A DNA stretch of 64,000 nucleotides from CAYTYZ01 sp964442385 (GTDB taxonomy: Bacteria; Patescibacteriota; Microgenomatia; UBA12405). Under the pieces are notes generated by a model. That model worked only from the letters and a program-made list of their open reading frames with translations. It made no database searches and was not told the DNA's origin. The DNA lies in assembly GCA_964442385.1 (NCBI GenBank), contig CAYTYZ010000003.1:12960-76959 (forward strand), read 5' to 3'. The translations under genes were made by a program, and so were the position numbers. Shown here one piece after another: positions 42,630-51,035 of this stretch (position 1 is its first letter; the number at the start of each line of letters is the position of its first letter).

Positions 42630-43058
42630 TTATATCCCTACTTCCACCACTTCCGCCCCACTTTTTACTAGAAGCTCCCGCGACTTGATCCTAAACACTT
42701 TATTGGGATGTCCGGCAGCCGGCCAGACCCACTCATGTTCCAGTAATTTTTTGTCAAAAAATATTTTGCATTTTGTTTTGTGTCCAAATGGGGGAATCCC
42801 GCCAATACTGTACCCAGTTTTTTCTTTTATCCAATTGGCCTCCGCCTTTTCCAGCTTTAACCTAGTTTGGCTTTCCACTTTTTCTACATTCACCCGGTCT
42901 GCTCCATTGCAAATTACAATTACCACCACCTCTCCACTCCTAAACACAATCGACTTGGCAATTTGGGAAAGCTGGCAACCAATTGCTACTGCAGCTTCTT
43001 GGGCGGTATGGGTTGACTCACTAAACTCTTTTATTTCGTAACCAAAAAAATCGGCCAT
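42630..43058 (-). CDS. YbaK/ProX aminoacyl-tRNA deacylase
   Basis: A 142-residue YbaK-family protein: CQLSQIAKSIVFRSGEVVVI, and GYSIGGIPPFGHKTKCKIFFD, which holds the conserved GG.PPFG motif. Such proteins hydrolyse mischarged tRNA (Cys- or Ala-tRNAPro) in trans. Length normal. It ends 6 bases before the kinase-like gene on the same strand, so the two may share a transcript. Confidence 0.92.
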   Translation of the reverse strand: MADFFGYEIKEFSESTHTAQEAAVAIGCQLSQIAKSIVFRSGEVVVIVICNGADRVNVEKVESQTRLKLEKAEANWIKEKTGYSIGGIPPFGHKTKCKIFFDKKLLEHEWVWPAAGHPNKVFRIKSRELLVKSGAEVVEVGI

Positions 43059-43073
43059 ATCCTTATTTTACAT

Positions 43074-43520
43074 TTAATTTAAACAAGCTTTAGCTTCCTT
43101 TATACCTATTTCTACGTGGCTCATCATAAGTTCGGTGTTATCGGCAATTTCTTTCTGCGACCCAGTATCTAGTGGAGAGCTAACATCCAATCCCTTCTTA
43201 AGTCTAATTATTACCCCAAGAGTATCTATAATAAATCTTCGAGCTTCGTCTCTGGGTTGGTTAAATTCACTACACATGGAGATTGCAGACTCCAAAGCAT
43301 CTTCAATGGCGTTGTTTTCTACGGCTGAAAGTGGATCGCACTGTTGTAAGGCCATAAATAAAGATTCCCCATTACCCTGTCTTTTAGTTTCATGTATAGC
43401 TCTGGCAATAATATCTGGTTGTGCTACAAGAGTTTCTCCAAGCTCAAGTAAAGTTGCTTGAGCAAAATATAGCTGGTCCTCCGGATCTGGAAAAAAGGTA
43501 AAGTGTACTTTTTCTGACAT
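43074..43520 (-). CDS. Protein of unknown function
   Basis: A 148-residue acidic soluble protein, mostly helical (LYFAQATLLELGETLVAQPD, DEARRFIIDTLGVIIRLKK), without recognised motif. The ATG at 43520 is used; a GTG at 43526 is in frame. TAAAAT lies 7 bases before the ATG. It is divergent from the CTP synthase gene. Confidence 0.55.
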   Translation of the reverse strand: MSEKVHFTFFPDPEDQLYFAQATLLELGETLVAQPDIIARAIHETKRQGNGESLFMALQQCDPLSAVENNAIEDALESAISMCSEFNQPRDEARRFIIDTLGVIIRLKKGLDVSSPLDTGSQKEIADNTELMMSHVEIGIKEAKACLN

Positions 43521-43598
43521 TTGCACGATTTTACATCAATTATTTAATAATTTCAGCAACCCCCTTGCCCTCAGGTCTTTTCTCCTCTATAAATATAC

Positions 43599-45254
43599 GT
43601 GTCACCCAAAAGAGCCGTAAAGCCAGTAAAGTATGTTTTTGTTAGCGGGGGAGTAATTTCTGGTCTGGGTAAAGGTATAACTGCATCTTCATTAGCACTT
43701 CTTCTCCAGTCAGCCGGCTACAGCGTAGCCATCACCAAAACCGACATGTATTTAAATCAGGATGCCGGGACTATGAACCCTTTGGAGCACGGTGAAGTTT
43801 TTGTCACAGCCGATGGTACCGAAACCGACCAAGACTTGGGCCATTATGAACGCTTTTTAGGGCAAGACTTGTCTCGCGACAACTACTTTACCATGGGCCA
43901 AGTTTACTGGGAAGTATTGCAAAAAGAACGCCGACTCGAGTACGAAGGCAAGTGTGTGGAGGGCCATATTCATATCCCCCAAGAAATCGTTCGTCGTTGG
44001 AAAAAAAGTGGCGAAGGCCATGATATAGTAATCGTAGAAATTGGTGGAACCGTAGGTGAATTTCAAAATATGATGTGCTTTGAAGCCCTACGTAGGCTCA
44101 AGCAACAACAACCGAAAAATATAGCCTTGGTTCATGTGGTTTATCTACCTATTCCCCACTTTTTAGGCGAAATGAAAAGCAAGCCCGCCCAGTCCTCAGT
44201 TTACGACCTATACCACCTAGGCTTGCAGCCCGACTTTTTAGTATGTCGCTCCGATGTGGAAGTTGATACCAAACGCCGGCAAACTATTTCTTTTAATACT
44301 GGCATCAAGCTAGAACATATTTTGACTAATCCCGATGTTAAAAGTATTTACGAGGTGCCTTTAGTATTTGATAAACAGAAAACCAAACAAAAATTGTTAG
44401 CCCAGCTTGGCCTACCTCCCAAAAAACGTAATCTCAAGCCTTGGAAAGACTTTGTCAAAAGTATAACTACGGCCAAAAAACCGGTCAAAGTTGCTGTTTT
44501 AGGTAAATATTTTACTTCCGGATCTTTTGCCCTAGAAGATAGCTATGTCTGCGTGATTGAAGCCATCAAACATGCCTCTTGGAAGTTAGGCCTCAAGCCC
44601 CAAATCCAGTGGTTTGATGTCACCAGGTTTGAAAGTCCTATCGAGAGGAAATTAATTGAAAAAGAATTACTAGATTATGACGGCATTATTGTACCCCAGG
44701 GGTGGGGTAGCCGGGGAGTGGAAGGCAAGCTGTCTGCCGTCAGATACGCCCGGGAGAAAAAGATTCCTTATTTAGGTCTATGTTTTGGCATGCAAATGGC
44801 AGTAATCGAATATGCCAGAAATGTTTGCGGTCTAACGGGGGCCAACACTACTGAAGCCGATCCCGAAACCAAATACCCAGTGGTTCACGTTATGCCAGGT
44901 CAGGAAGAGTATCTACATCAAAAACAGTACGGTGGTACTATACGCCTAGGTCAGTGGCCCTGCCAAGTCAAAAAAAATACCCAGCTTTTTTCAGCCTACA
45001 ACCAAGCCCTAGTCCAAGAACGTCATCGTCATCGCTATGAAGTTAACAATGCTTATCGCGACCAATTAGAAAAGTCCGGCTTGGTAATTTCAGGTACTAG
45101 CCCAGACGGTCAGTTAGTAGAAGCCATCGAACTACCCATTTCTGTTCATCCATTTTTTGTGGCCACCCAATTTCATCCAGAATATATTAGCCGGCCCTTA
45201 ACTCCGCATCCGTTATTTTTATCTTTTATCAAAGCTTGCACTAAAAAGATTTAA
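43599..45254 (+). CDS. pyrG: CTP synthase
   Basis: A 551-residue enzyme of full length that makes CTP from UTP, ATP and glutamine. N-terminal synthase: VFVSGGVISGLGKGITASSL (P-loop-like) and KTDMYLNQDAGTMNPLEHGE. C-terminal class I glutaminase: GLCFGMQMAVIE with the nucleophile Cys, and a His-Glu in FHPEYISRP. The start is GTG (VTG-type start codon, 43599), with TATAAA ending 5 bases before it. The stop TAA overlaps the TAA of the small convergent gene (TTAA at 45251-45254). Confidence 0.97.
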   Translation: MSPKRAVKPVKYVFVSGGVISGLGKGITASSLALLLQSAGYSVAITKTDMYLNQDAGTMNPLEHGEVFVTADGTETDQDLGHYERFLGQDLSRDNYFTMGQVYWEVLQKERRLEYEGKCVEGHIHIPQEIVRRWKKSGEGHDIVIVEIGGTVGEFQNMMCFEALRRLKQQQPKNIALVHVVYLPIPHFLGEMKSKPAQSSVYDLYHLGLQPDFLVCRSDVEVDTKRRQTISFNTGIKLEHILTNPDVKSIYEVPLVFDKQKTKQKLLAQLGLPPKKRNLKPWKDFVKSITTAKKPVKVAVLGKYFTSGSFALEDSYVCVIEAIKHASWKLGLKPQIQWFDVTRFESPIERKLIEKELLDYDGIIVPQGWGSRGVEGKLSAVRYAREKKIPYLGLCFGMQMAVIEYARNVCGLTGANTTEADPETKYPVVHVMPGQEEYLHQKQYGGTIRLGQWPCQVKKNTQLFSAYNQALVQERHRHRYEVNNAYRDQLEKSGLVISGTSPDGQLVEAIELPISVHPFFVATQFHPEYISRPLTPHPLFLSFIKACTKKI

Positions 45255-45463
45255 AGCTGTTTAAGTTCTTTTAGATCCCCATCAGGCAAATATAGTACCA
45301 GCAGTCCTACAATAATTCCTCCAACTGATGTCCACAGTCCATTTCCTGCAAAAATCGCTACATCAAGAAAATCAAGAATATGCCAAATACCTCTCCATAC
45401 CAGTACTACTCCAATCACCACCAATAAATTTTTTGAAAAATATGCCGCAATATTTTTTCTCAT
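45251..45463 (-). CDS. Small two-helix membrane protein
   Basis: A 70-residue protein with two hydrophobic segments (about 10-32 and 38-57). No family recognised. TGTTATACT lies 7 bases before ATG 45463, and the gene is divergent from the cdaA-cdaR fusion. It shares a TTAA stop tetranucleotide with pyrG. Confidence 0.55.
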   Translation of the reverse strand: MRKNIAAYFSKNLLVVIGVVLVWRGIWHILDFLDVAIFAGNGLWTSVGGIIVGLLVLYLPDGDLKELKQL

Positions 45464-45498
45464 ATACCTCAGTATAACAATCTTGTTAAACTAATAAT

Positions 45499-46923
45499 AT
45501 GTTCCCGGCCTTTGTCAACGTTGGTTTTGCCGACATTTTGGATATTTTTATTATTACCGTAGGTCTTTACTCCATTTTTTTATTATTTCAAAAAACTAAA
45601 ACTTACCTCATACTTTTAGGTTCTGCTATTTTTGTAATATTATATTTAACTGCCCGCTACTTTAATTTAATACTAACTCTGCAAATCATGCAGTACTTTG
45701 CAGGCGTTTCTATTGTTGTTTTTTCAATAATATTTCAGCGGGAAATACGCCAATATTTTGAACTTCTTGGTCTTTTTGGTACCAGACAAATTCCCCACGC
45801 TCCGCTTTTGGCACGCTCTCCCACTACTGCCGAAATAATCCAATCTTGCATTAAAATGTCCAAGACTCACACCGGAGCCATTTTAGTTCTAAAGGGTCGA
45901 GATTCTTTAGAACATTTACTAGAAGGTGGGGTAGAAGTTGATGGATTAATCTCCGAAGAACTAATTTTAAGTATTTTTGATCCCCACTCAGATGGCCACG
46001 ATGGAGCTCTTGTTATCCAAAATAATCGTCTAGCTTTTTTAGGTACTCATCTGCCATTGTCGAACAATTTTAAAGAAATAGGCCGGCATGGTACCAGGCA
46101 CGCAGCTGGCCTTGGTCTATCTGAAAATTGTGATGCTCTCTCAATCGTCATCTCTGAAGAAAAAGGGAGCATCACTCTTTACAGGAATGGTCGGGCAAAA
46201 ACCCTAGACGAGTACGACGACCTAGAAAAAGAACTTAATAAGTTTATTAAAGAAACCTACCAAGAGGCACGTTCAAAAACTTTTTTTCAATCCGTTTTAA
46301 GTAACTGGGGATTGAAAGTAGCCGCCCTAGCACTGTCATCCACACTTTGGTTTTTTATTGTATTTAGGGGTGGTATTATCCAAAAAACTTTTTTAGTTCC
46401 CGTCGCTTTTACGCTTCCACCTGATGATCTTCTAGTTCAAAGCTATCAGCCCAAATCAGTAGAGGTTACCCTTTCTGGTCGCTCAGAATCTAGCTTTGCT
46501 AATATAGCCAGTGATAGCATCAAATTAAACATTCAATCAAGCAATCTTCGCGATGGGGTCAATCAAATCAATCTTAATCCCAACCTTTTCAAACTTCCAA
46601 AAAACTTAGAGCTTGTCGGTCTTAGTCCAAATAGTATTCTACTCACAACCAACCGTTACCAACTCCACACTCTGCCCTTGGCTGTAAAAACTAAAGGTAC
46701 GCCTTCACCGGGATTTAGTATCAAAAAGACTATTATCACCCCAGAAACCATAAACGTTCTTATTCCTGGTGGTGAAAAAATCCCCAAAGAAATTTATCTA
46801 GAAACTATTGATGTAACTGGCCAAAAAGAATCTCTGGTAATAGCAGGAAAACCACTCCTTCCAGTCAATCTAAAACAAAAAGACAATCCCAGTATTTCAG
46901 TAGCCCTCACCATCGAAAAATAA
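45499..46923 (+). CDS. cdaA: Fused diadenylate cyclase CdaA and YbbR/CdaR regulator
   Basis: A 474-residue protein. Residues about 8-80 hold three membrane helices and 100-235 a DisA_N diadenylate cyclase domain with DGA (168-170) and GTRH (198-201), the two catalytic motifs. After a charged linker, residues 275-291 form another membrane helix, and 295-474 carry YbbR-like beta domains (CdaR). In most bacteria CdaA and CdaR are separate neighbours; here they are one chain. The usual RHR is R-H-A. It makes c-di-AMP at the membrane. TGTTAAACT ends 6 bases before the ATG. Confidence 0.9.
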   Translation: MFPAFVNVGFADILDIFIITVGLYSIFLLFQKTKTYLILLGSAIFVILYLTARYFNLILTLQIMQYFAGVSIVVFSIIFQREIRQYFELLGLFGTRQIPHAPLLARSPTTAEIIQSCIKMSKTHTGAILVLKGRDSLEHLLEGGVEVDGLISEELILSIFDPHSDGHDGALVIQNNRLAFLGTHLPLSNNFKEIGRHGTRHAAGLGLSENCDALSIVISEEKGSITLYRNGRAKTLDEYDDLEKELNKFIKETYQEARSKTFFQSVLSNWGLKVAALALSSTLWFFIVFRGGIIQKTFLVPVAFTLPPDDLLVQSYQPKSVEVTLSGRSESSFANIASDSIKLNIQSSNLRDGVNQINLNPNLFKLPKNLELVGLSPNSILLTTNRYQLHTLPLAVKTKGTPSPGFSIKKTIITPETINVLIPGGEKIPKEIYLETIDVTGQKESLVIAGKPLLPVNLKQKDNPSISVALTIEK

Positions 46924-46927
46924 CATT

Positions 46928-46958
46928 TTCAGTTAATCTTCAGCCACAGGGCTATAAT
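46928..46958 (+). promoter_or_regulatory. TTCAG direct-repeat operator and -10 of MacAB-like operon
   Basis: TTCAG at 46928-46932 and again at 46939-46943, period 11 bp. TATAAT is at 46953-46958, 14 bases from the start of the second repeat and 6 bases before the start codon. Same geometry as at 26337 and 38661. Confidence 0.65.
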
Positions 46959-46964
46959 CTACTT

Positions 46965-48164
46965 ATGAGAACTGTATTAAAAATTGCCTTCCTCCTGCTC
47001 ATTTTATTTTTAGGATATTACCTGATTATTGCTAAAAATCGCCCCTCCACATCTCCTATCCAATACCAAACAGGTAAGGCAGAAATTACCAATCTGGTTT
47101 CTTCAGTTACTAGTTCCGGCACAGTCACCACCAGTAACGCTGCTTCAATTACCACCACCTCATCGGGAGTTGTTAAAAAAGTTTTAGTCAAGTCAGGCGA
47201 TCTAGTTAAAACTGGGCAGCTAATTGCTGAAATTGATTTAGATTTAATTGCCAGGCAAAAATATCAGCAAGCCTCCAGCACCTACCAGTCAGCTAAAAAC
47301 TCCCTGGAGTCAGCCAAAGCCAACCTCTATACCCAGCAAGCATCTTCTTTTGCGGCTAACCAAAAGTTCATCAATGACGCTGTGGCTCGTGGCCTTACTA
47401 CCGACGACCCTACTTATATCCAACAAAATGCAACTTGGCTGGCCGCCGAAGCTGGTTATAAAAACCAACAAGCTACCATCTCCCAGTCCAGCACTAACCT
47501 TAGTTCTACATATCTAACTTACCAACAATCCTCACCTTATATTTATGCCCCTATTTCAGGCAAAGTTACAAGTCTGGTTGTTCAACCTGGCTCTGTTTTA
47601 GCTTCTTCTTCAGCCTCTACCAGAATTGGCACTGTGGTTACTTCTGCCACTCCCAACCTCCAAGTTAACCTTACTGAAATCGATATTGCCAAGGTCAAGG
47701 TTGGCCAAGTTGCCACCATCACCTTTGATTCGCTCCCTGGTAAAACTTTTACTGGAAAAGTAGTTGGTCTAGATACCCAGGGCAGTGTGAGTAGTAACGT
47801 TACTACTTATCCCACTTATATTTCTCTCGACCTTCCTCCTGAGAACCTCTTTGGCAATATGGCTGTCACTGTTAGCATAATAGTTGCTACCAAAGACAAT
47901 GCGCTTACAGTTCCCAGTTCTGCCATCGTTTCTCAAAACGGGCAAACTGTCGTTAGAATCATAGGCCAAGGCAACACCTTAACTTTCCTTCCAGTAACCA
48001 CAGGCCTGGTCTCATCTGGCAAAACTGAAGTCTTATCCGGACTCACCGAAGGCCAAGAAGTTGTTACCTCAGTTACTTCTACCGCTACTCAGTCCACTTC
48101 CACAGGAGCCTCTGTCTTTGGCACCCAAACGGGCGGTGGAGCCTTTAGACAACTTCGAAATTAA
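46965..48164 (+). CDS. MacA-like efflux periplasmic adaptor
   Basis: A 399-residue HlyD/RND-type adaptor: membrane anchor (about 5-23), biotinyl-lipoyl halves (VSSGTVTTSNAASITT, then YAPISGKVTSLVVQPGSVL), a coiled coil between them (about 100-165), and beta-barrel parts (IGTVVTS, VGQVATITFDSLPGKTFTGK). In a cell without outer membrane it probably serves as an extracytoplasmic subunit of the ABC exporter encoded next. It is 2 bases before the ATPase gene. Confidence 0.9.
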   Translation: MRTVLKIAFLLLILFLGYYLIIAKNRPSTSPIQYQTGKAEITNLVSSVTSSGTVTTSNAASITTTSSGVVKKVLVKSGDLVKTGQLIAEIDLDLIARQKYQQASSTYQSAKNSLESAKANLYTQQASSFAANQKFINDAVARGLTTDDPTYIQQNATWLAAEAGYKNQQATISQSSTNLSSTYLTYQQSSPYIYAPISGKVTSLVVQPGSVLASSSASTRIGTVVTSATPNLQVNLTEIDIAKVKVGQVATITFDSLPGKTFTGKVVGLDTQGSVSSNVTTYPTYISLDLPPENLFGNMAVTVSIIVATKDNALTVPSSAIVSQNGQTVVRIIGQGNTLTFLPVTTGLVSSGKTEVLSGLTEGQEVVTSVTSTATQSTSTGASVFGTQTGGGAFRQLRN

Positions 48165-48166
48165 GT

Positions 48167-48853
48167 ATGGCTCCACTTTTAAAGCTAACCAATATTAGCA
48201 AAATTTATTCTACAGGAGACAATAAAACAGTTGCCCTGGATAAAATAAATTTTTCCGTAAACAAGGGTGAATTCGTGGCTATAATGGGACCATCAGGATC
48301 TGGTAAATCCACTTTAATGCATATAATTGGAGCCCTAGACGCTCCCACCTCTGGCACCTATTTTCTAAATGGTCACGAAGTTTCCAAGCTTGCCGACGAC
48401 GAGCTTGCCAAAATCCGTAATAAAGAAATTGGCTTTGTCTTTCAAGCCTTTAATTTACTACCTCGGCTTACTGCTATGCAAAACGTAGCCCTACCTATGA
48501 TGTATGCTGGTGTTAAGGCTGACGAACGACTGACAACTGCCCAAAAATATCTCTGTTTGGTTGGTCTACAGGATCGCCTGGGTCACAAAAGCAATCAACT
48601 TTCCGGTGGCCAGCAACAACGTGTGGCTATTGCCAGGGCTCTAGTTCTGAATCCAGCCATTATTCTAGCTGATGAGCCAACAGGCAATATCGCTAGTTCC
48701 CAGGCCAATGAAATTATGGATATTTTTACTAAATTGAACAAGGAAGGACACACCATAATTATGATCACCCATGAACCCGATATTGCCGCCTTCGCCAAGC
48801 GGATCATTACCATCAAAGACGGCCAGATTATCAAAGACCTACGGCATAAATAA
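48167..48853 (+). CDS. MacB/LolD-type ABC transporter ATPase
   Basis: A 228-residue ATPase: Walker A GPSGSGKST (about 41-49), Q-loop FQAFNLLPRL, signature LSGGQQQRVAIARAL, Walker B IILADEPTGN, and switch His in THEPD. Typical of the LolD/MacB family. It works with the permease that starts 1 base after its stop. Confidence 0.94.
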   Translation: MAPLLKLTNISKIYSTGDNKTVALDKINFSVNKGEFVAIMGPSGSGKSTLMHIIGALDAPTSGTYFLNGHEVSKLADDELAKIRNKEIGFVFQAFNLLPRLTAMQNVALPMMYAGVKADERLTTAQKYLCLVGLQDRLGHKSNQLSGGQQQRVAIARALVLNPAIILADEPTGNIASSQANEIMDIFTKLNKEGHTIIMITHEPDIAAFAKRIITIKDGQIIKDLRHK

Positions 48854-48854
48854 T

Positions 48855-50081
48855 ATGGACTATTTGCAATTACTAGAAGAAAGTCTCCAAACTTTAATTT
48901 TAAATAAACTGCGCACAGGTTTGGCCACACTAGGTATTGTTATCGGTATCGGTTCTGTTATTGCCCTAGTTTCGCTAGGACAATCCACCCAAGCTTCTAT
49001 ATCCAACCAAATCCAGTCTTTGGGTTCCAATCTTCTCACTGTTTCCCCTGGACAAGTAAACCAAGGTGGGGGAGTCCGTAGTGGGCCAGGTGGGGCTACT
49101 ACTCTAACTCTAGAAGATGCCAAAGCTATTGAAACTAGCCCCGCTATCACCACAGTCTCCAAAGTCTCTCCCGAACTTACCCGTCGTACCCAAGTCACCA
49201 CTGGCAGTAGTAACACCAACACCCAAATCGTTGGTGCCACCCCCAACTACTTAGATGTTAGAAACTTTAGCTTAACTTCAGGAGTATTTATCTCACAGTC
49301 TGACTTAGACACCCTCTCTCGGGTTGCTATTCTGGGGCCAACTACTGCAATTAATCTTTTTGGTGACGGCTCCGATCCTGTTGGTTCAATAATTCGTATC
49401 AACGGTCAATCTTTTACAGTAATAGGAGTCACCAAATCCAAAGGTGGTACAGGCTTTCAAAATCAAGACGATATTATCTGGGTACCTCTCACCACCGCCC
49501 AAAAACAGCTATTTGGTGTCAACTATGTCAGTTCTATTGCCATAGAAGCCAAAAGTGCCGCACTAATGACTCAAGCCCAAGATCAAATCGGCTATCTTCT
49601 CCTAGAACGCCACGGTAAGTCTGATCCCACCCAGGCCGATTTTTCTATTTTCTCCCAACAAGACCTACTTACTACTGTTACTTCTACCTCTGCCACTTTT
49701 ACCACACTATTGTCCGGTGTGGCGGCCATTTCGCTTCTTGTGGGTGGTATCGGTATTATGAATATTATGTTAGTTACTGTTACCGAACGCACCCGAGAAA
49801 TTGGTTTAAAAAAAGCCATCGGCGCCCCACGTAGACTTATCGTTACTCAATTTCTGCTCGAGTCTGCCCTGCTTACCTTTGGTGGTGGAATAATTGGAAT
49901 TATTTTAGGCATTACTGTTTCATATATTATTTCCAAAACCTCCAACGCTCCTTTTGTAATTTCACCCTCCTCGGTTCTTCTCGCTTTTGCCGTATCAGTT
50001 ATTATTGGCATTATTTTTGGTGCCTATCCGGCTAGAAAAGCCGCCTCACTTGAGCCCATAGAGGCTCTCCGTTATGAATAA
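48855..50081 (+). CDS. MacB-type ABC permease
   Basis: A 408-residue permease with one N-terminal helix (about 20-42), a large extracytoplasmic MacB_PCD domain (about 45-245) and three C-terminal helices with the FtsX core (GIGIMNIMLVTVTERTREIG and GAYPARKAASLEPIEAL). It starts at ATG 48855, 1 base after the ATPase stop; an upstream open frame is only an overlap. Together with the adaptor and ATPase it forms an export or lipid-handling machine. Confidence 0.93.
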   Translation: MDYLQLLEESLQTLILNKLRTGLATLGIVIGIGSVIALVSLGQSTQASISNQIQSLGSNLLTVSPGQVNQGGGVRSGPGGATTLTLEDAKAIETSPAITTVSKVSPELTRRTQVTTGSSNTNTQIVGATPNYLDVRNFSLTSGVFISQSDLDTLSRVAILGPTTAINLFGDGSDPVGSIIRINGQSFTVIGVTKSKGGTGFQNQDDIIWVPLTTAQKQLFGVNYVSSIAIEAKSAALMTQAQDQIGYLLLERHGKSDPTQADFSIFSQQDLLTTVTSTSATFTTLLSGVAAISLLVGGIGIMNIMLVTVTERTREIGLKKAIGAPRRLIVTQFLLESALLTFGGGIIGIILGITVSYIISKTSNAPFVISPSSVLLAFAVSVIIGIIFGAYPARKAASLEPIEALRYE

Positions 50082-50532
50082 AATCTCTTTCCCTGTCCTG
50101 GCCCTATTATTAATCACTGCCTTGGGTGCTTTTTATGGTGGTATGCAATATCAAAAAAGCCAAACTTCAGCCCCAACTGCACGTACTGGCAATGGGCAAT
50201 TCAATCAGGGGCGTACTGGTACTCCTGGCGCAGCAAGGTTTGCCGGTGGTTTTCGCCCAGTTACCGGCGAAATACTTTCCTCAAGCGACACTAATATGAC
50301 CATTAAACTTGCAGACGGTAGCACCAAAATAGTTCTTCTCTCTACTGCTCCAATTAGTAACACCACCATGGCTGCCAAAACTGATCTCAAAACAGGCGCC
50401 AAGATTATGGTTGTAGGTACTGAAAATAGCGACGGAAGCCTTACTGCTACCAGCATCCAGCTTAATCCGCTTGATCGAGCGTTTGTCAGACCAACAGGGG
50501 CAATGATTTCTGGCTCACCAGCCAAGCCTTAA
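50074..50532 (+). CDS. Secreted DUF5666-like protein
   Basis: A 152-residue protein with an N-terminal anchor (about 4-22), a Gly/Asn/Arg-rich linker, and a beta domain (FRPVTGEILSSSDTNMTIKL to TATSIQ) of the DUF5666 type. It overlaps the permease gene by 8 bases and is the last gene of the efflux operon. Its TAA overlaps that of the convergent gene (TTAA at 50529-50532). Function unknown. Confidence 0.75.
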   Translation: MNKISFPVLALLLITALGAFYGGMQYQKSQTSAPTARTGNGQFNQGRTGTPGAARFAGGFRPVTGEILSSSDTNMTIKLADGSTKIVLLSTAPISNTTMAAKTDLKTGAKIMVVGTENSDGSLTATSIQLNPLDRAFVRPTGAMISGSPAKP

Positions 50533-51035
50533 GCTTTAGCCATTTCCACGCACTTTACCACCGTACCCCAGGTGCGGGTGGTAACTAGTGCACCTATTTT
50601 TTTTTCAAAGCTTTTTTCAAAAGGGGAGTCATGACCTCCTTTTTTGTGTAACCAAAATATTTCGGTATCAGTTTGCAAAATTACCTGCTTTTCCGAAAAA
50701 ATATGTCTACTCCTGCTTTCCAGAAAACTAACATTCCAACTAGTATCTTTTTTTGGCCACTCGCCCTTAAAAGGATTTTCACCAACCAGCCCTTCAACCT
50801 CCCCATATCTTCTAACAATTACGCCAATTTCAAAACCAAATTCTTTTTTCAATTCTTCCTCTAGAAACAATTTAATTTCTTCTCTGTCAGTCTTCAAATA
50901 AATATTTCCAGTATTATTATGTGTTTTTACCTTTTCAAAACCCAGCCTGGTTAGACACTCCGCCAATTGTTTCATGGGAACTCTATTGTTCCCGCCTACG
51001 TTTATTCCCCTTAAAAAAATCAAGAATTTTTCCAT
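50529..51035 (-). CDS. DUF1697 protein
   Basis: A 168-residue protein with the DUF1697 hallmark FLIFLRGINVGGNNRVPMKQ at the start and TGNIYLKT. Function unknown. The start is ATG 51035, sharing one base with the TGA of zwf (TGATG), so it is translated after zwf. A TTG at 51038 would be an alternative. Confidence 0.87.
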   Translation of the reverse strand: MEKFLIFLRGINVGGNNRVPMKQLAECLTRLGFEKVKTHNNTGNIYLKTDREEIKLFLEEELKKEFGFEIGVIVRRYGEVEGLVGENPFKGEWPKKDTSWNVSFLESRSRHIFSEKQVILQTDTEIFWLHKKGGHDSPFEKSFEKKIGALVTTRTWGTVVKCVEMAKA

